Shown piece after piece: positions 1-5,538 of a stretch of 5,753 nt of DNA. How positions within the stretch are numbered: the first letter of the stretch is position 1; each line of letters begins with the position of its first letter. The position numbers and the translations under genes were made by a program. Origin of the DNA: Candidatus Nitrotoga sp. CP45 (lineage in GTDB: Bacteria > Bacteroidota > Bacteroidia > Flavobacteriales > Flavobacteriaceae). Below the pieces are notes generated by a model. The model saw nothing but the letters and a program-made list of their open reading frames with translations. It was not told where the DNA came from and made no database searches. The stretch spans positions 1 to 5,753 of the forward strand of contig CALQCV020000137.1 of NCBI GenBank assembly GCA_943329165.2, in the 5' to 3' direction.

Positions 1-88
1 AATGTATATGTTCTCTACAGGTCAAAAAGCGAGAATGGATGCCATCTTTCTTTCTGGTGGAGCGAGATTTTCTTTTGCGCAACCATAA
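1..88 (+). CDS. C-terminal end of a probable M43-family (pappalysin-like) zinc metalloprotease, 5' partial
   Basis: Only the last 28 codons are present. They are read in the frame starting at base 2 and end at TAA 86-88; base 1 belongs to the preceding codon. The peptide contains MFSTGQKARM followed by FLSGGARFSFAQP. In Bacteroidota M43 peptidases, a segment of the type 'C-M-x-M-F-T/S-x-G-Q-K-x-R-M' follows the Met-turn (NYMDY) and packs near the end of the catalytic domain; this tail matches that pattern from memory of the family. The HExxH zinc motif would lie upstream, outside the window. The protein stops soon after the catalytic fold, so no C-terminal type IX secretion sorting domain follows. 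A strong terminator lies just downstream, so this is the last gene of its transcript. The family call rests on a short segment and is moderate. Confidence 0.62.
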   Translation, partial: MYMFSTGQKARMDAIFLSGGARFSFAQP

Positions 89-111
89 TAATTATTTATT
101 TAAATTTTATG

Positions 112-152
112 AAAAACTCGTCTCGTTTGTAATAACGAGAGGAGTTTTTTTT
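112..152 (+). terminator. Rho-independent terminator after the metalloprotease gene
   Basis: The hairpin has arms 112-119 (AAAAACTC) pairing with 142-149 (GAGTTTTT) and 121-127 (TCTCGTT) pairing with 134-140 (AACGAGA). There is one G-G mismatch (120/141) and a 6-nt loop, TGTAAT (128-133). The right arm runs into eight consecutive T residues (145-152). This is a long, nearly perfect stem with a U-tract, placed 23 bp after the stop codon at 86-88. Because the left arm begins with an A-run, it could also work for minus-strand transcripts, but both neighbouring genes are on the plus strand. Confidence 0.9.
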
Positions 153-175
153 ATTTTTAATGAAATTTATAACCA

Positions 176-1354
176 ATGGATAAATCCATTTTATCGGAAG
201 AAATTCAAAAGTTTATTACTTCAAATATAAATGCTGATGTATCCAAATTAGCGTTGCAAAAAAATAAATTCCCAACTGTTGATTGGACAACAATTCTACA
301 TCAAATTGCGGCCAAACAGAAAGCAAAAAGCAAACTTCCAACATGGTATAACACTCCTAAAATTTATTATCCAAGTAAAATTTCGGTTGAACAAACATCT
401 TCTGAACAAACAGCCGAATACAAATCAGAATTAATTGCAGGCAATAAATTGATTGATTTGACTGGCGGTTTTGGTGTGGATGATTTTTATTTTTCCAAAA
501 AAGTAAATACTGTTACTCATTGTGAAATCAATTCTGAATTATCAGAGATTGTTAAACATAACTTTGAACAATTGCAAGCAAAAAATATTGAATGCCTTGC
601 AGGTGATAGTGCTGAAATTCTGGCAACTTTAAATCAAAAGTTTGACTGGATTTATATTGATCCTTCCAGACGACATAATGCTAAAGGCAAAGTATTTATG
701 CTTCAGGATTGTTTGCCTAATGTTCCTAAACTCCTTGATTTTTATTTTGAGTTTGCCGATCATATCATGATAAAAACCGCTCCAATTCTTGATATAACCG
801 CAGGGTTGTCTGAGTTAAAGAATGTGAAAACTATTCATATCATAGCTCTAGAAAATGAAGTCAAAGAACTGCTTTGGATTTTAGAAAAAAAGTATTCCGA
901 AAAAATTGAAATCGTTACCTGCAACTTGACAAAAGATACGGCATCTGCATTTAGTTTCGAACTGGGAACTTCATTAATTTCAAATTATAGTTTACCGAAA
1001 AAATATGTTTACGAACCTAATGCTGCGATAATGAAATCGGGAGGATTTGATGAAGTTACAGCAAATTTTGAAGTTGAAAAACTGCACCAACATTCGCATC
1101 TTTATACTTCGGATACTTTGATTGATTTTCCGGGTAGAGTTTTTGAAATTGAAAATTGCTTTGAGTTTAACAAATCAAATATGAAATCGTTTTTAGAAAA
1201 CAAAAAAGCCAACATTACCACTCGGAATTTTCCGGAAACGGTTGAAAACATTCGCAAAAAGTGGAAAATTAAAGATGGCGGAAATTTATACTGTTTTTTC
1301 ACAACTGATGTAAATAATACTAAAATAGTTTTACTTTGCGGCAAATTACAATAG
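176..1354 (+). CDS. Class I SAM-dependent methyltransferase with C-terminal THUMP-like domain (PG_1098-type)
   Basis: A 392-residue cytosolic protein. The Rossmann methyltransferase core occupies the middle: motif I is DLTGGFGVD at residues 94-102 (SAM glycine loop), the acidic ribose-binding residue is E117 in CEIN, motif III is AGDS around D144, and motif IV is IDPSRR at 161-166. The N-terminal roughly 85 residues contain the 'INADVSKLALQK' helix typical of this Bacteroidota family. The C-terminal part has two further family signatures, YEPNAAIMKSG (279-289) and FPGRVFEI (318-325), belonging to the ferredoxin-like and THUMP-like regions. By family, this suggests an RNA methyltransferase, but the substrate is not known to me. 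DPSR in place of NPPY/F argues against assuming N6-adenine methylation. The ATG at 176 is the first in-frame start after the terminator; no Shine-Dalgarno is visible. The next gene starts 3 bp after its stop, so the two are probably co-transcribed. Confidence 0.9.
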   Translation: MDKSILSEEIQKFITSNINADVSKLALQKNKFPTVDWTTILHQIAAKQKAKSKLPTWYNTPKIYYPSKISVEQTSSEQTAEYKSELIAGNKLIDLTGGFGVDDFYFSKKVNTVTHCEINSELSEIVKHNFEQLQAKNIECLAGDSAEILATLNQKFDWIYIDPSRRHNAKGKVFMLQDCLPNVPKLLDFYFEFADHIMIKTAPILDITAGLSELKNVKTIHIIALENEVKELLWILEKKYSEKIEIVTCNLTKDTASAFSFELGTSLISNYSLPKKYVYEPNAAIMKSGGFDEVTANFEVEKLHQHSHLYTSDTLIDFPGRVFEIENCFEFNKSNMKSFLENKKANITTRNFPETVENIRKKWKIKDGGNLYCFFTTDVNNTKIVLLCGKLQ

Positions 1355-1357
1355 ACC

Positions 1358-1930
1358 ATGAATAAACAGATAGTTATAGTTTTATTTCTTTTTGCCACCC
1401 TATGTGCATTTTCTCAAAAGCCTTGCGAAATAGAAACCAACGTTACAGATAGTTTAGGCACTTATAAATCGACCAAACAATTCATTGTTTTTGAGAGAAG
1501 TTTTGCAGGAAATTCAACAGATATATTTTTTTCTTTATCAAGCAACAATGGCGTTTTAAGCCTTGAGGCACAACTATTAAAAAGAAGCAGCGGATTTATA
1601 AATGCCAATTGTTTTGATGCCAATTCACGTATTTATTTGCAATTAAACAATGGTAAAATTGTGACTTTGCTCTATGTTGGAAATGATACTTGTGGCACAT
1701 TAATTCAAAATGAAAATAGTCCAAATAGCAGGATTATGACAGGTTCATTTGTATTTTCAAAAGAAAATTATGAAGAGTTGAAAGTTTCGCCTGTTACGTT
1801 TATGAGAATAAAATTTGCCGGAGAAACGATTGATTATCCTTTTAGATCAGAATTTACGGCTGAGCTGGACAAAAAAACTTATCAACCTGAAAACTACTTT
1901 ATGAACTATTTGAATTGTATTGAAAATTAA
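1358..1930 (+). CDS. Small secreted protein of unknown function with four cysteines
   Basis: A 190-residue protein that I do not recognise. It opens with a clear signal peptide: MNK, then a hydrophobic core to about residue 17, then AFSQ at 17-20, an ending common in flavobacterial exported proteins. There is no lipobox cysteine at the cleavage region (C16 lies within the hydrophobic core), so a soluble periplasmic or secreted protein is expected. The mature part holds four cysteines (C23, C85, C112, C187), an even number compatible with two disulfides. It contains alternating hydrophobic stretches such as FIVFE, IYLQL and KIVTLLYV that suggest a mostly beta fold. No catalytic motif, membrane segment or sorting domain is visible. 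The gene starts 3 bp after the methyltransferase stop, giving likely co-transcription but no evident functional link. Its stop overlaps the converging dipeptidase stop by 4 bp. Confidence 0.85.
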   Translation: MNKQIVIVLFLFATLCAFSQKPCEIETNVTDSLGTYKSTKQFIVFERSFAGNSTDIFFSLSSNNGVLSLEAQLLKRSSGFINANCFDANSRIYLQLNNGKIVTLLYVGNDTCGTLIQNENSPNSRIMTGSFVFSKENYEELKVSPVTFMRIKFAGETIDYPFRSEFTAELDKKTYQPENYFMNYLNCIEN

Positions 1931-2613
1931 TCCGCACAGCGCCATTTTCGGTTAGAAACTTCGTCATTATTGCTGCCGTTTAAATTATAATGCCACCATT
2001 CAGATTCGAAAATTTTAAAGTTATTTTGTAACATTATCTCTTTTAAAAACTTTCTGTTGGCCAATATTTCATCCGATAAATTTTGGTAATTATGGCTAGC
2101 TTCTTCACCAAAAAAATCAAACTTGGTTCCCATATTGACTTCCACACCTAACGAGTCTACTAAAGAAATATCGACTGCTCCGCCACGATTATGAATAGAA
2201 CCTTTTTTTGGATTGGCCACAAAATTAGCATCAGGAACAAGTTGGAACATTTTTTTCTGAATCGCTTTTGGTCTATAGCAATCGTATAATTTTATTCTAA
2301 ATCCTTGTTGTAAAAAAGTTTTATTGGCTTCGAGTAATGACTTCACTGTTTTTACTCTCAAGAAACATTCAGCACATGGATATACTTTTTCCTTTAGGAA
2401 ATTATCATTAGTGGCATATTTCATATCAAACACAAAATCGTTGCTGTAATTTTTAAGATTCACGTAAGCATTGCTATCAACTTCTTTGGTGATATCCAAC
2501 AAAACCTTTGATTTCTTTGAGTCAAGATAAGTTGATTTGCAAGACACGAGCGTAAGGGAACTAGTAAAGCAAAACAATAGCGGTATACCAAATAAAATAA
2601 TTGTCTTTTTCAT
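1927..2613 (-). CDS. VanX/DdpX-family D-alanyl-D-alanine dipeptidase (peptidase M15D), predicted lipoprotein
   Basis: Zinc dipeptidase predicted to hydrolyse D-Ala-D-Ala, or related dipeptides from peptidoglycan, in the cell envelope. With the start at 2613 it has 228 residues. The M15D signature is complete: YRP with R114 (transition-state arginine), S-I-H-N-R-G-G-A-V-D with zinc ligands H141 and D148, and E-W-W-H with catalytic E205 and zinc ligand H208. The N-terminus MKKTI plus a hydrophobic core and lipobox LVSC (Cys25) predicts a lipoprotein, so it should act outside the cytoplasm, unlike cytoplasmic VanX of resistance clusters. Start choice: the ATG at 2613 gives a canonical lipoprotein n-region and begins 4 nt past the upstream gene's stop. 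An in-frame ATG at 2628 would add MKFKI and overlap the NDH-2 gene by 11 bp, and cannot be excluded. It is the third gene of the rhodanese-NDH-2 operon. Confidence 0.9.
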   Translation of the reverse strand: MKKTIILFGIPLLFCFTSSLTLVSCKSTYLDSKKSKVLLDITKEVDSNAYVNLKNYSNDFVFDMKYATNDNFLKEKVYPCAECFLRVKTVKSLLEANKTFLQQGFRIKLYDCYRPKAIQKKMFQLVPDANFVANPKKGSIHNRGGAVDISLVDSLGVEVNMGTKFDFFGEEASHNYQNLSDEILANRKFLKEIMLQNNFKIFESEWWHYNLNGSNNDEVSNRKWRCAD

Positions 2614-2617
2614 AATT

Positions 2618-3922
2618 TTAAATTTCATCGCTTGTGAAAGTAGTAAAACTTTTCTTTTTAAATGGTCTGATGATTAATCGTCCTTCGCGGTCAAAACGAA
2701 TATAATTATATACCCAATTAAGGAAAACAACTGCTCTATTTTTGAAGCCAATTAATGAAAACAAATGTACAAACATCCATACAAACCATGCAAAAATGCC
2801 GCTGAAATGATAATTTGGCAAATCGACGACTGCTAGGTTTCTTCCAATAGTTGCCATCGAACCTTTATTATTATATTCAAAGGGTATCATGCCTTTTTTT
2901 TGGATTAACCTAATCAAATTTTCACCTAATAATTTACCTTGTTGAATTGCTGGTTGCGCCATCATTGGATGACCCTGCGGATATTTATCGGTTTCCATTG
3001 AACAAATATCGCCAATAGCAAATATATTTTCATATCCAACTACCTGATTGAAGCGATTAACTCGTATTCGTTCTACTTTTTCAATCAAAGATTTAGGATC
3101 TAATCCTATTATTTTAACTCCCTGAACACCGGCTGTCCAAATTACAGTGGCCGAGTCAAAAGTCAAATTGGTGTTAGTGGTAATAGTTCTACCATCATAA
3201 TTGGTCACTCGCACATTTTTCCAAATTTTCACTCCTAAATCCAATAGAAATTTTTCTGCCTCTTTGGAAGATTTCTCACTCATAGTATTTAAAATTCTTT
3301 CGTCACTTTGAATGAGGTTAATTTCCATTTTATCAATGTTTAAATCCGGATAATCTTTTTGAAGAATGGCTTTTTTCATTTCAGCCAAAGCTCCGGCCAG
3401 CTCAACACCTGTTGGACCAGCGCCAACTAAGACAAAATTGATTAATGTATTTCTATCGGCTTCATTTGTTGTTAAAACCGCTTGTTCAAAGTTTTCCAAA
3501 ATCAAACTTCGAATATTCAAAGATTGCGGAATAGTTTTCATTGACATCGAATTGCGTTCAATTTCTTTATTGCCAAAATAATTGGTTTTAGAACCAGTAG
3601 CAATGACTAAATAATCATAATGCAAATCACCTATTTCTGTAATTATCTTTTGATTTTTGGTATCAATCTCTTTAAACGAAGTCATTCTAAAATAAAAATC
3701 TTCATATTCCTGAATGACTTTACGAATTGGATAGGCTATGGAACCCGCTTCTAATCCACCAGTGGCAACTTGGTATAATAAAGGTTGAAAAGTATGGTAA
3801 TTGTGTTTGTCAATAAGTACTACCTGAACATCCTTATTCCTAAGTTTTTTGGAAATTGCAATTCCGGCAAAGCCGCCACCAATAATTACAACACGAGGTT
3901 TTTTTGAGGCTGGAATGTTCAT
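2618..3922 (-). CDS. ndh: Type II NADH dehydrogenase (NDH-2), NADH:quinone oxidoreductase
   Basis: Single-subunit, non-proton-pumping flavoprotein that passes electrons from NADH to the membrane quinone (menaquinone in most Bacteroidota). It has 434 residues, the usual length. Visible signatures in order: FAD-binding GGGFAG (15-20) in a VVIIGGGFAG strand-turn-helix; HNYHTFQPLLYQVATGGL (40-57), typical of NDH-2; ATGSKTN (108-114); NADH-binding GAGPTG (167-172); WTAGVQG (262-268); FAD-contacting AIGD (302-305); and AQPAIQQ (322-328), the quinone-site motif. The C-terminal part (about 373-409) is aromatic and hydrophobic (FAWFVWMFVHLFSL) and is expected to anchor the enzyme to the inner face of the cytoplasmic membrane. 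The gene starts 10 bp after the rhodanese stop and is followed within a few bases by the dipeptidase, so it is the middle gene of a minus-strand operon. The symbol is given by family; orthology was not tested. Confidence 0.94.
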   Translation of the reverse strand: MNIPASKKPRVVIIGGGFAGIAISKKLRNKDVQVVLIDKHNYHTFQPLLYQVATGGLEAGSIAYPIRKVIQEYEDFYFRMTSFKEIDTKNQKIITEIGDLHYDYLVIATGSKTNYFGNKEIERNSMSMKTIPQSLNIRSLILENFEQAVLTTNEADRNTLINFVLVGAGPTGVELAGALAEMKKAILQKDYPDLNIDKMEINLIQSDERILNTMSEKSSKEAEKFLLDLGVKIWKNVRVTNYDGRTITTNTNLTFDSATVIWTAGVQGVKIIGLDPKSLIEKVERIRVNRFNQVVGYENIFAIGDICSMETDKYPQGHPMMAQPAIQQGKLLGENLIRLIQKKGMIPFEYNNKGSMATIGRNLAVVDLPNYHFSGIFAWFVWMFVHLFSLIGFKNRAVVFLNWVYNYIRFDREGRLIIRPFKKKSFTTFTSDEI

Positions 3923-3932
3923 TTGGATTTAA

Positions 3933-4253
3933 TTAATTTTCATCTCGAAAAGCAACATCGCCTTTCCATTTCATAAAACCACCTTCCAGATTATAAGTTG
4001 TTTCAAACCCATTTTGGTTCATTATAGCGCAAGCTTGAGCACTTCTTCCACCCGATTTGCAATAGACATAATAGTTTTTGGATTTGTCTAATTCGTCTAA
4101 TTTATATAGAAATCCCTGTCCTTTATATATGTCGTTTAAAACAGCATTAGGAATAATCCCTTCATTCCATTCATCTTCTGTTCTTACATCTAGGACAACG
4201 GCATTAGGATCGTTTTCTAATTTCGTTTTCCAGTCTTCTTGTGATAAATCCAT
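3933..4253 (-). CDS. Single-domain rhodanese-like protein
   Basis: A 106-residue protein with no signal peptide, so probably cytoplasmic. It is a single rhodanese domain: VVLDVRTEDEWNEG (19-32) is the conserved CH2A-like strand and turn, and the active-site loop is C65-K-S-G-G-R70 with the persulfide-forming cysteine intact. The six-residue loop suits sulfurtransferase activity (thiosulfate or persulfide carrier) rather than the longer loop of Cdc25-like phosphatases. The usual GHIPGA motif reads EGIIPNA (31-37), so the histidine is replaced. LEGGFMKWKG (89-98) is the family's C-terminal glycine-rich turn. It is the first gene of the minus-strand operon, with a good -7 promoter box 18 bp before its ATG. 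The sulfur acceptor cannot be deduced. A role tied to NDH-2 is suggested only by the 10-bp spacing. Confidence 0.92.
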   Translation of the reverse strand: MDLSQEDWKTKLENDPNAVVLDVRTEDEWNEGIIPNAVLNDIYKGQGFLYKLDELDKSKNYYVYCKSGGRSAQACAIMNQNGFETTYNLEGGFMKWKGDVAFRDEN

Positions 4254-4270
4254 CTTATATTTTTTAATAA

Positions 4271-4278
4271 CAAAGATA
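4271..4278 (-). promoter_or_regulatory. -7 promoter box for the rhodanese/NDH-2/dipeptidase operon
   Basis: On the minus strand the sequence reads TATCTTTG, a full match to the Bacteroidota -7 consensus TAnnTTTG. It ends 17 nt before the rhodanese ATG, which would give a short leader of about 10-14 nt. No good TTG -33 element sits at the expected 17-23 nt spacing; the nearest candidate is TGG at 4299-4301 (minus-strand reading), 20 nt upstream. Confidence 0.68.
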
Positions 4279-4283
4279 CTTCA

Positions 4284-4340
4284 TTGTTAATTTAAATCCC
4301 ATTGATAAAACACAAACTTCTACTCTATTTAAATTAACAA
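4284..4340. repeat. Perfect 14-bp inverted repeat upstream of the leftward promoter
   Basis: TTGTTAATTTAAAT at 4284-4297 is the exact reverse complement of ATTTAAATTAACAA at 4327-4340, with a 29-bp spacer. Each arm also contains the 8-bp palindrome ATTTAAAT. The left arm lies between the expected -33 and -7 positions of the leftward promoter. It could be a two-site operator or a hairpin; the arms are almost pure A/T, so some of the match may be compositional. Confidence 0.6.
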
Positions 4341-4353
4341 AAAAATAACAAAT

Positions 4354-4369
4354 ATTTGTATATACAAAT
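4354..4369. promoter_or_regulatory. Probable MarR operator 1 (perfect 16-bp palindrome)
   Basis: ATTTGTATATACAAAT is its own exact reverse complement. Its core TTTGTA-TA-TACAAA (4355-4368) has the size and symmetry of a MarR-dimer site. It covers the TTG at 4356-4358 that is the best -33 element for the downstream marR-type gene, so binding there should block polymerase. A second copy of the same core lies 31 bp downstream. Confidence 0.75.
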
Positions 4370-4389
4370 GAGATTAACCAATACCTTTG
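4356..4389 (+). promoter_or_regulatory. Promoter of the MarR/nitroreductase/YceI operon
   Basis: TACCTTTG at 4382-4389 matches the Bacteroidota -7 consensus TAnnTTTG exactly. A TTG at 4356-4358 lies 23 nt upstream, at the long end of the range described for Flavobacterium -33 elements. Transcription would begin near 4394-4397, about 20 nt before the ATG at 4416. Both elements are embedded in the two inverted-repeat operators. Confidence 0.75.
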
Positions 4390-4399
4390 TACCTACAAA
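4386..4399. promoter_or_regulatory. Probable MarR operator 2
   Basis: TTTGTA-CC-TACAAA: the two 6-bp arms are perfect inverted repeats and identical to those of operator 1 (4355-4368); only the central dinucleotide differs (CC instead of TA). It overlaps the end of the -7 box (TTTG 4386-4389) and the predicted transcription start. The centres of the two operators are 31 bp apart, close to three helical turns, which places bound dimers on the same DNA face. Confidence 0.72.
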
Positions 4400-4415
4400 T
4401 ATTGTACGGGTAATT

Positions 4416-4874
4416 ATGAAAATAGAAGACGTAATAAAATCGACAGTAACTATGGATGACGTCAAAAAAATCATCCTCAATATTATGTATACGCAAAACG
4501 TAATCAGCGATAAATTTTCTGAAATAATGAGACCTTTTGATTTATCGAGTGAACAATATAATGTTCTGAGAATACTTCGTGGTCAAAAAGGGTGTCCAGC
4601 AAATATGTGTATCATTCAGGAACGAATGTTAGCCAAAAATAGCAACACTACCCGACTGATAGACAAATTGCTTCTCAAAAATTTTGTTACCCGTGAAGTG
4701 TGCCCTGATAACAGAAGAAAAATTGAAGTTTTGATTACACAAAAAGGATTAAATGTTTTAAATGAATTAGATCCTCTAGTACTAGAACACGAACAGCTTT
4801 TTGCTAAAAACCTAACGCAATCCGAGTTAGAACAATTGAATACCTTACTAGAAAAATATAGAACCATTAATTAA
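4416..4874 (+). CDS. MarR-family transcriptional regulator (probable autorepressor)
   Basis: A 152-residue winged helix-turn-helix protein, the usual MarR length. Helical dimerisation segments lie at about 14-38 and 118-150. LSSEQYNVLRIL (43-54) opens the DNA-binding domain, the recognition region is around 70-90 (ERMLAKNSNTTRLIDKLL), and the wing is marked by DNRRKIEVLITQKG (98-111), matching the family D-x-R-x3-V-x-L/I-T-x2-G pattern. Three cysteines (C60, C65, C96) fall in or beside the winged domain and could make it redox- or electrophile-responsive, but that is inference. Start choice: ATG 4416 lies about 20 nt after the predicted transcription start. The in-frame ATG at 4368 and TTG at 4356 lie inside the promoter and were rejected. 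Two identical-armed operators over the promoter imply autoregulation. It is the first gene of an operon with the nitroreductase (9-bp gap) and YceI genes. Confidence 0.92.
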   Translation: MKIEDVIKSTVTMDDVKKIILNIMYTQNVISDKFSEIMRPFDLSSEQYNVLRILRGQKGCPANMCIIQERMLAKNSNTTRLIDKLLLKNFVTREVCPDNRRKIEVLITQKGLNVLNELDPLVLEHEQLFAKNLTQSELEQLNTLLEKYRTIN

Positions 4875-4883
4875 TAACTGACT

Positions 4884-5516
4884 ATGAGCAATTTTATTAC
4901 AAACGCTAATTGGCGTTATGCAACCAAAAAATTTGATACTACAAAGAAAGTATCCAAAGAAGATTTAGAAACTTTAAAAGAAGCCATTCGATTATCTGCT
5001 TCTTCTTTCGGCTTACAACCATATAGAGTTTTAATTATTGATAATCCAGAATTAAGAGCAAAATTACAACCTGCAGCTTGGGGTCAATCACAAATAGTTG
5101 ATGCGTCACAATTGATTGTATTTGCTAACATAACCAATTTTGGAGAAACTGAAATTGATTTAAGTATAGCCAATACAACTAAAACAAGAGGATTGCCTGC
5201 CGATGCATTAAAAGGATATGGTGACTTTATGAAATCTAAAATAGTTGCACTACCAGAAGATGTTAGAAATACTTGGGCATCAAAACAAACGTATTTAGCC
5301 CTCGGAAATTTAATGAACGCCGCATCCGAATTAAAAATTGACGTTACACCAATGGAAGGTTTTGAACCTGCTCAAGTTAATGAAATTCTAGGTTTAGGAA
5401 AACTTGGACTTAACGCAACTTTACTAGCAACTATTGGATACCGTCACAAAGAAGACGCTACTCAGCATTATGCAAAAGTGCGCAAATCAAACGAAGAATT
5501 ATTTATCAATTTATAA
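4884..5516 (+). CDS. Nitroreductase-family NAD(P)H-dependent FMN oxidoreductase (NfsB-like)
   Basis: A 210-residue cytosolic flavoprotein, close to the 217 residues of E. coli NfsB. FMN-site features: RYATKKFD (11-18) carrying R11 and K15 for the phosphate, SASSFGLQPY (38-47) in the cofactor-contacting helix turn, and PMEGFEPAQVNEILGL (156-171), the NfsB-type 'EGFxxxxVxxxLGL' segment. The basic KVRK (198-201) near the C-terminus probably binds the FMN phosphate. These enzymes form dimers and perform two-electron reduction of quinones, nitroaromatics or other electrophiles; the physiological substrate here is unknown. The gene lies 9 bp after the MarR-type gene and 22 bp before the YceI gene, so it is most likely a MarR target induced by its substrate or a related stress. 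No Shine-Dalgarno precedes the ATG. Confidence 0.93.
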   Translation: MSNFITNANWRYATKKFDTTKKVSKEDLETLKEAIRLSASSFGLQPYRVLIIDNPELRAKLQPAAWGQSQIVDASQLIVFANITNFGETEIDLSIANTTKTRGLPADALKGYGDFMKSKIVALPEDVRNTWASKQTYLALGNLMNAASELKIDVTPMEGFEPAQVNEILGLGKLGLNATLLATIGYRHKEDATQHYAKVRKSNEELFINL

Positions 5517-5538
5517 TCAATCCTTAATAGTAAAAACA

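Noticed and set aside
39..230. A 63-codon open frame on the plus strand
   Set aside because: It runs through the metalloprotease tail, the terminator hairpin and the start of the methyltransferase. Its composition is that of AT-rich non-coding DNA.
1102..1398. A minus-strand open frame opposite the methyltransferase end
   Set aside because: It is antisense to well-supported coding sequence with family motifs, and it has no recognisable domain or promoter.
2614..2628. Upstream start (ATG 2628) for the dipeptidase lipoprotein
   Set aside because: It is in frame but would overlap the NDH-2 gene by 11 bp and lengthen the signal peptide n-region. The ATG at 2613 gives a standard lipoprotein leader. 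It remains possible and is noted in the feature.
3366..3581. A plus-strand open frame opposite NDH-2
   Set aside because: It is antisense to the NADH-binding region of NDH-2, whose motifs are intact. No start context or domain supports it.
4078..4290. A plus-strand open frame opposite the rhodanese gene
   Set aside because: It is antisense to the rhodanese domain, including its N-terminal motifs, and crosses the leftward promoter. Nothing suggests a product.
4356..4415. An N-terminal extension of the MarR protein by 20 residues from TTG 4356, or by 16 from ATG 4368
   Set aside because: These starts fall inside the operator and promoter, upstream of the -7 box at 4382-4389. The extension has no family-like features, whereas ATG 4416 gives a normal MarR length.
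4401..4416. A possible third operator half-site, ATTGTA at 4401-4406
   Set aside because: It has no matching TACAA arm at the right distance and only five bases agree with the operator arm. It is not distinguishable from chance in this AT-rich region.
4616..4867. A minus-strand open frame opposite the MarR gene
   Set aside because: It is antisense to the MarR winged domain and its dimerisation helix. It is low-complexity, Ser- and Phe-rich, and resembles no protein.
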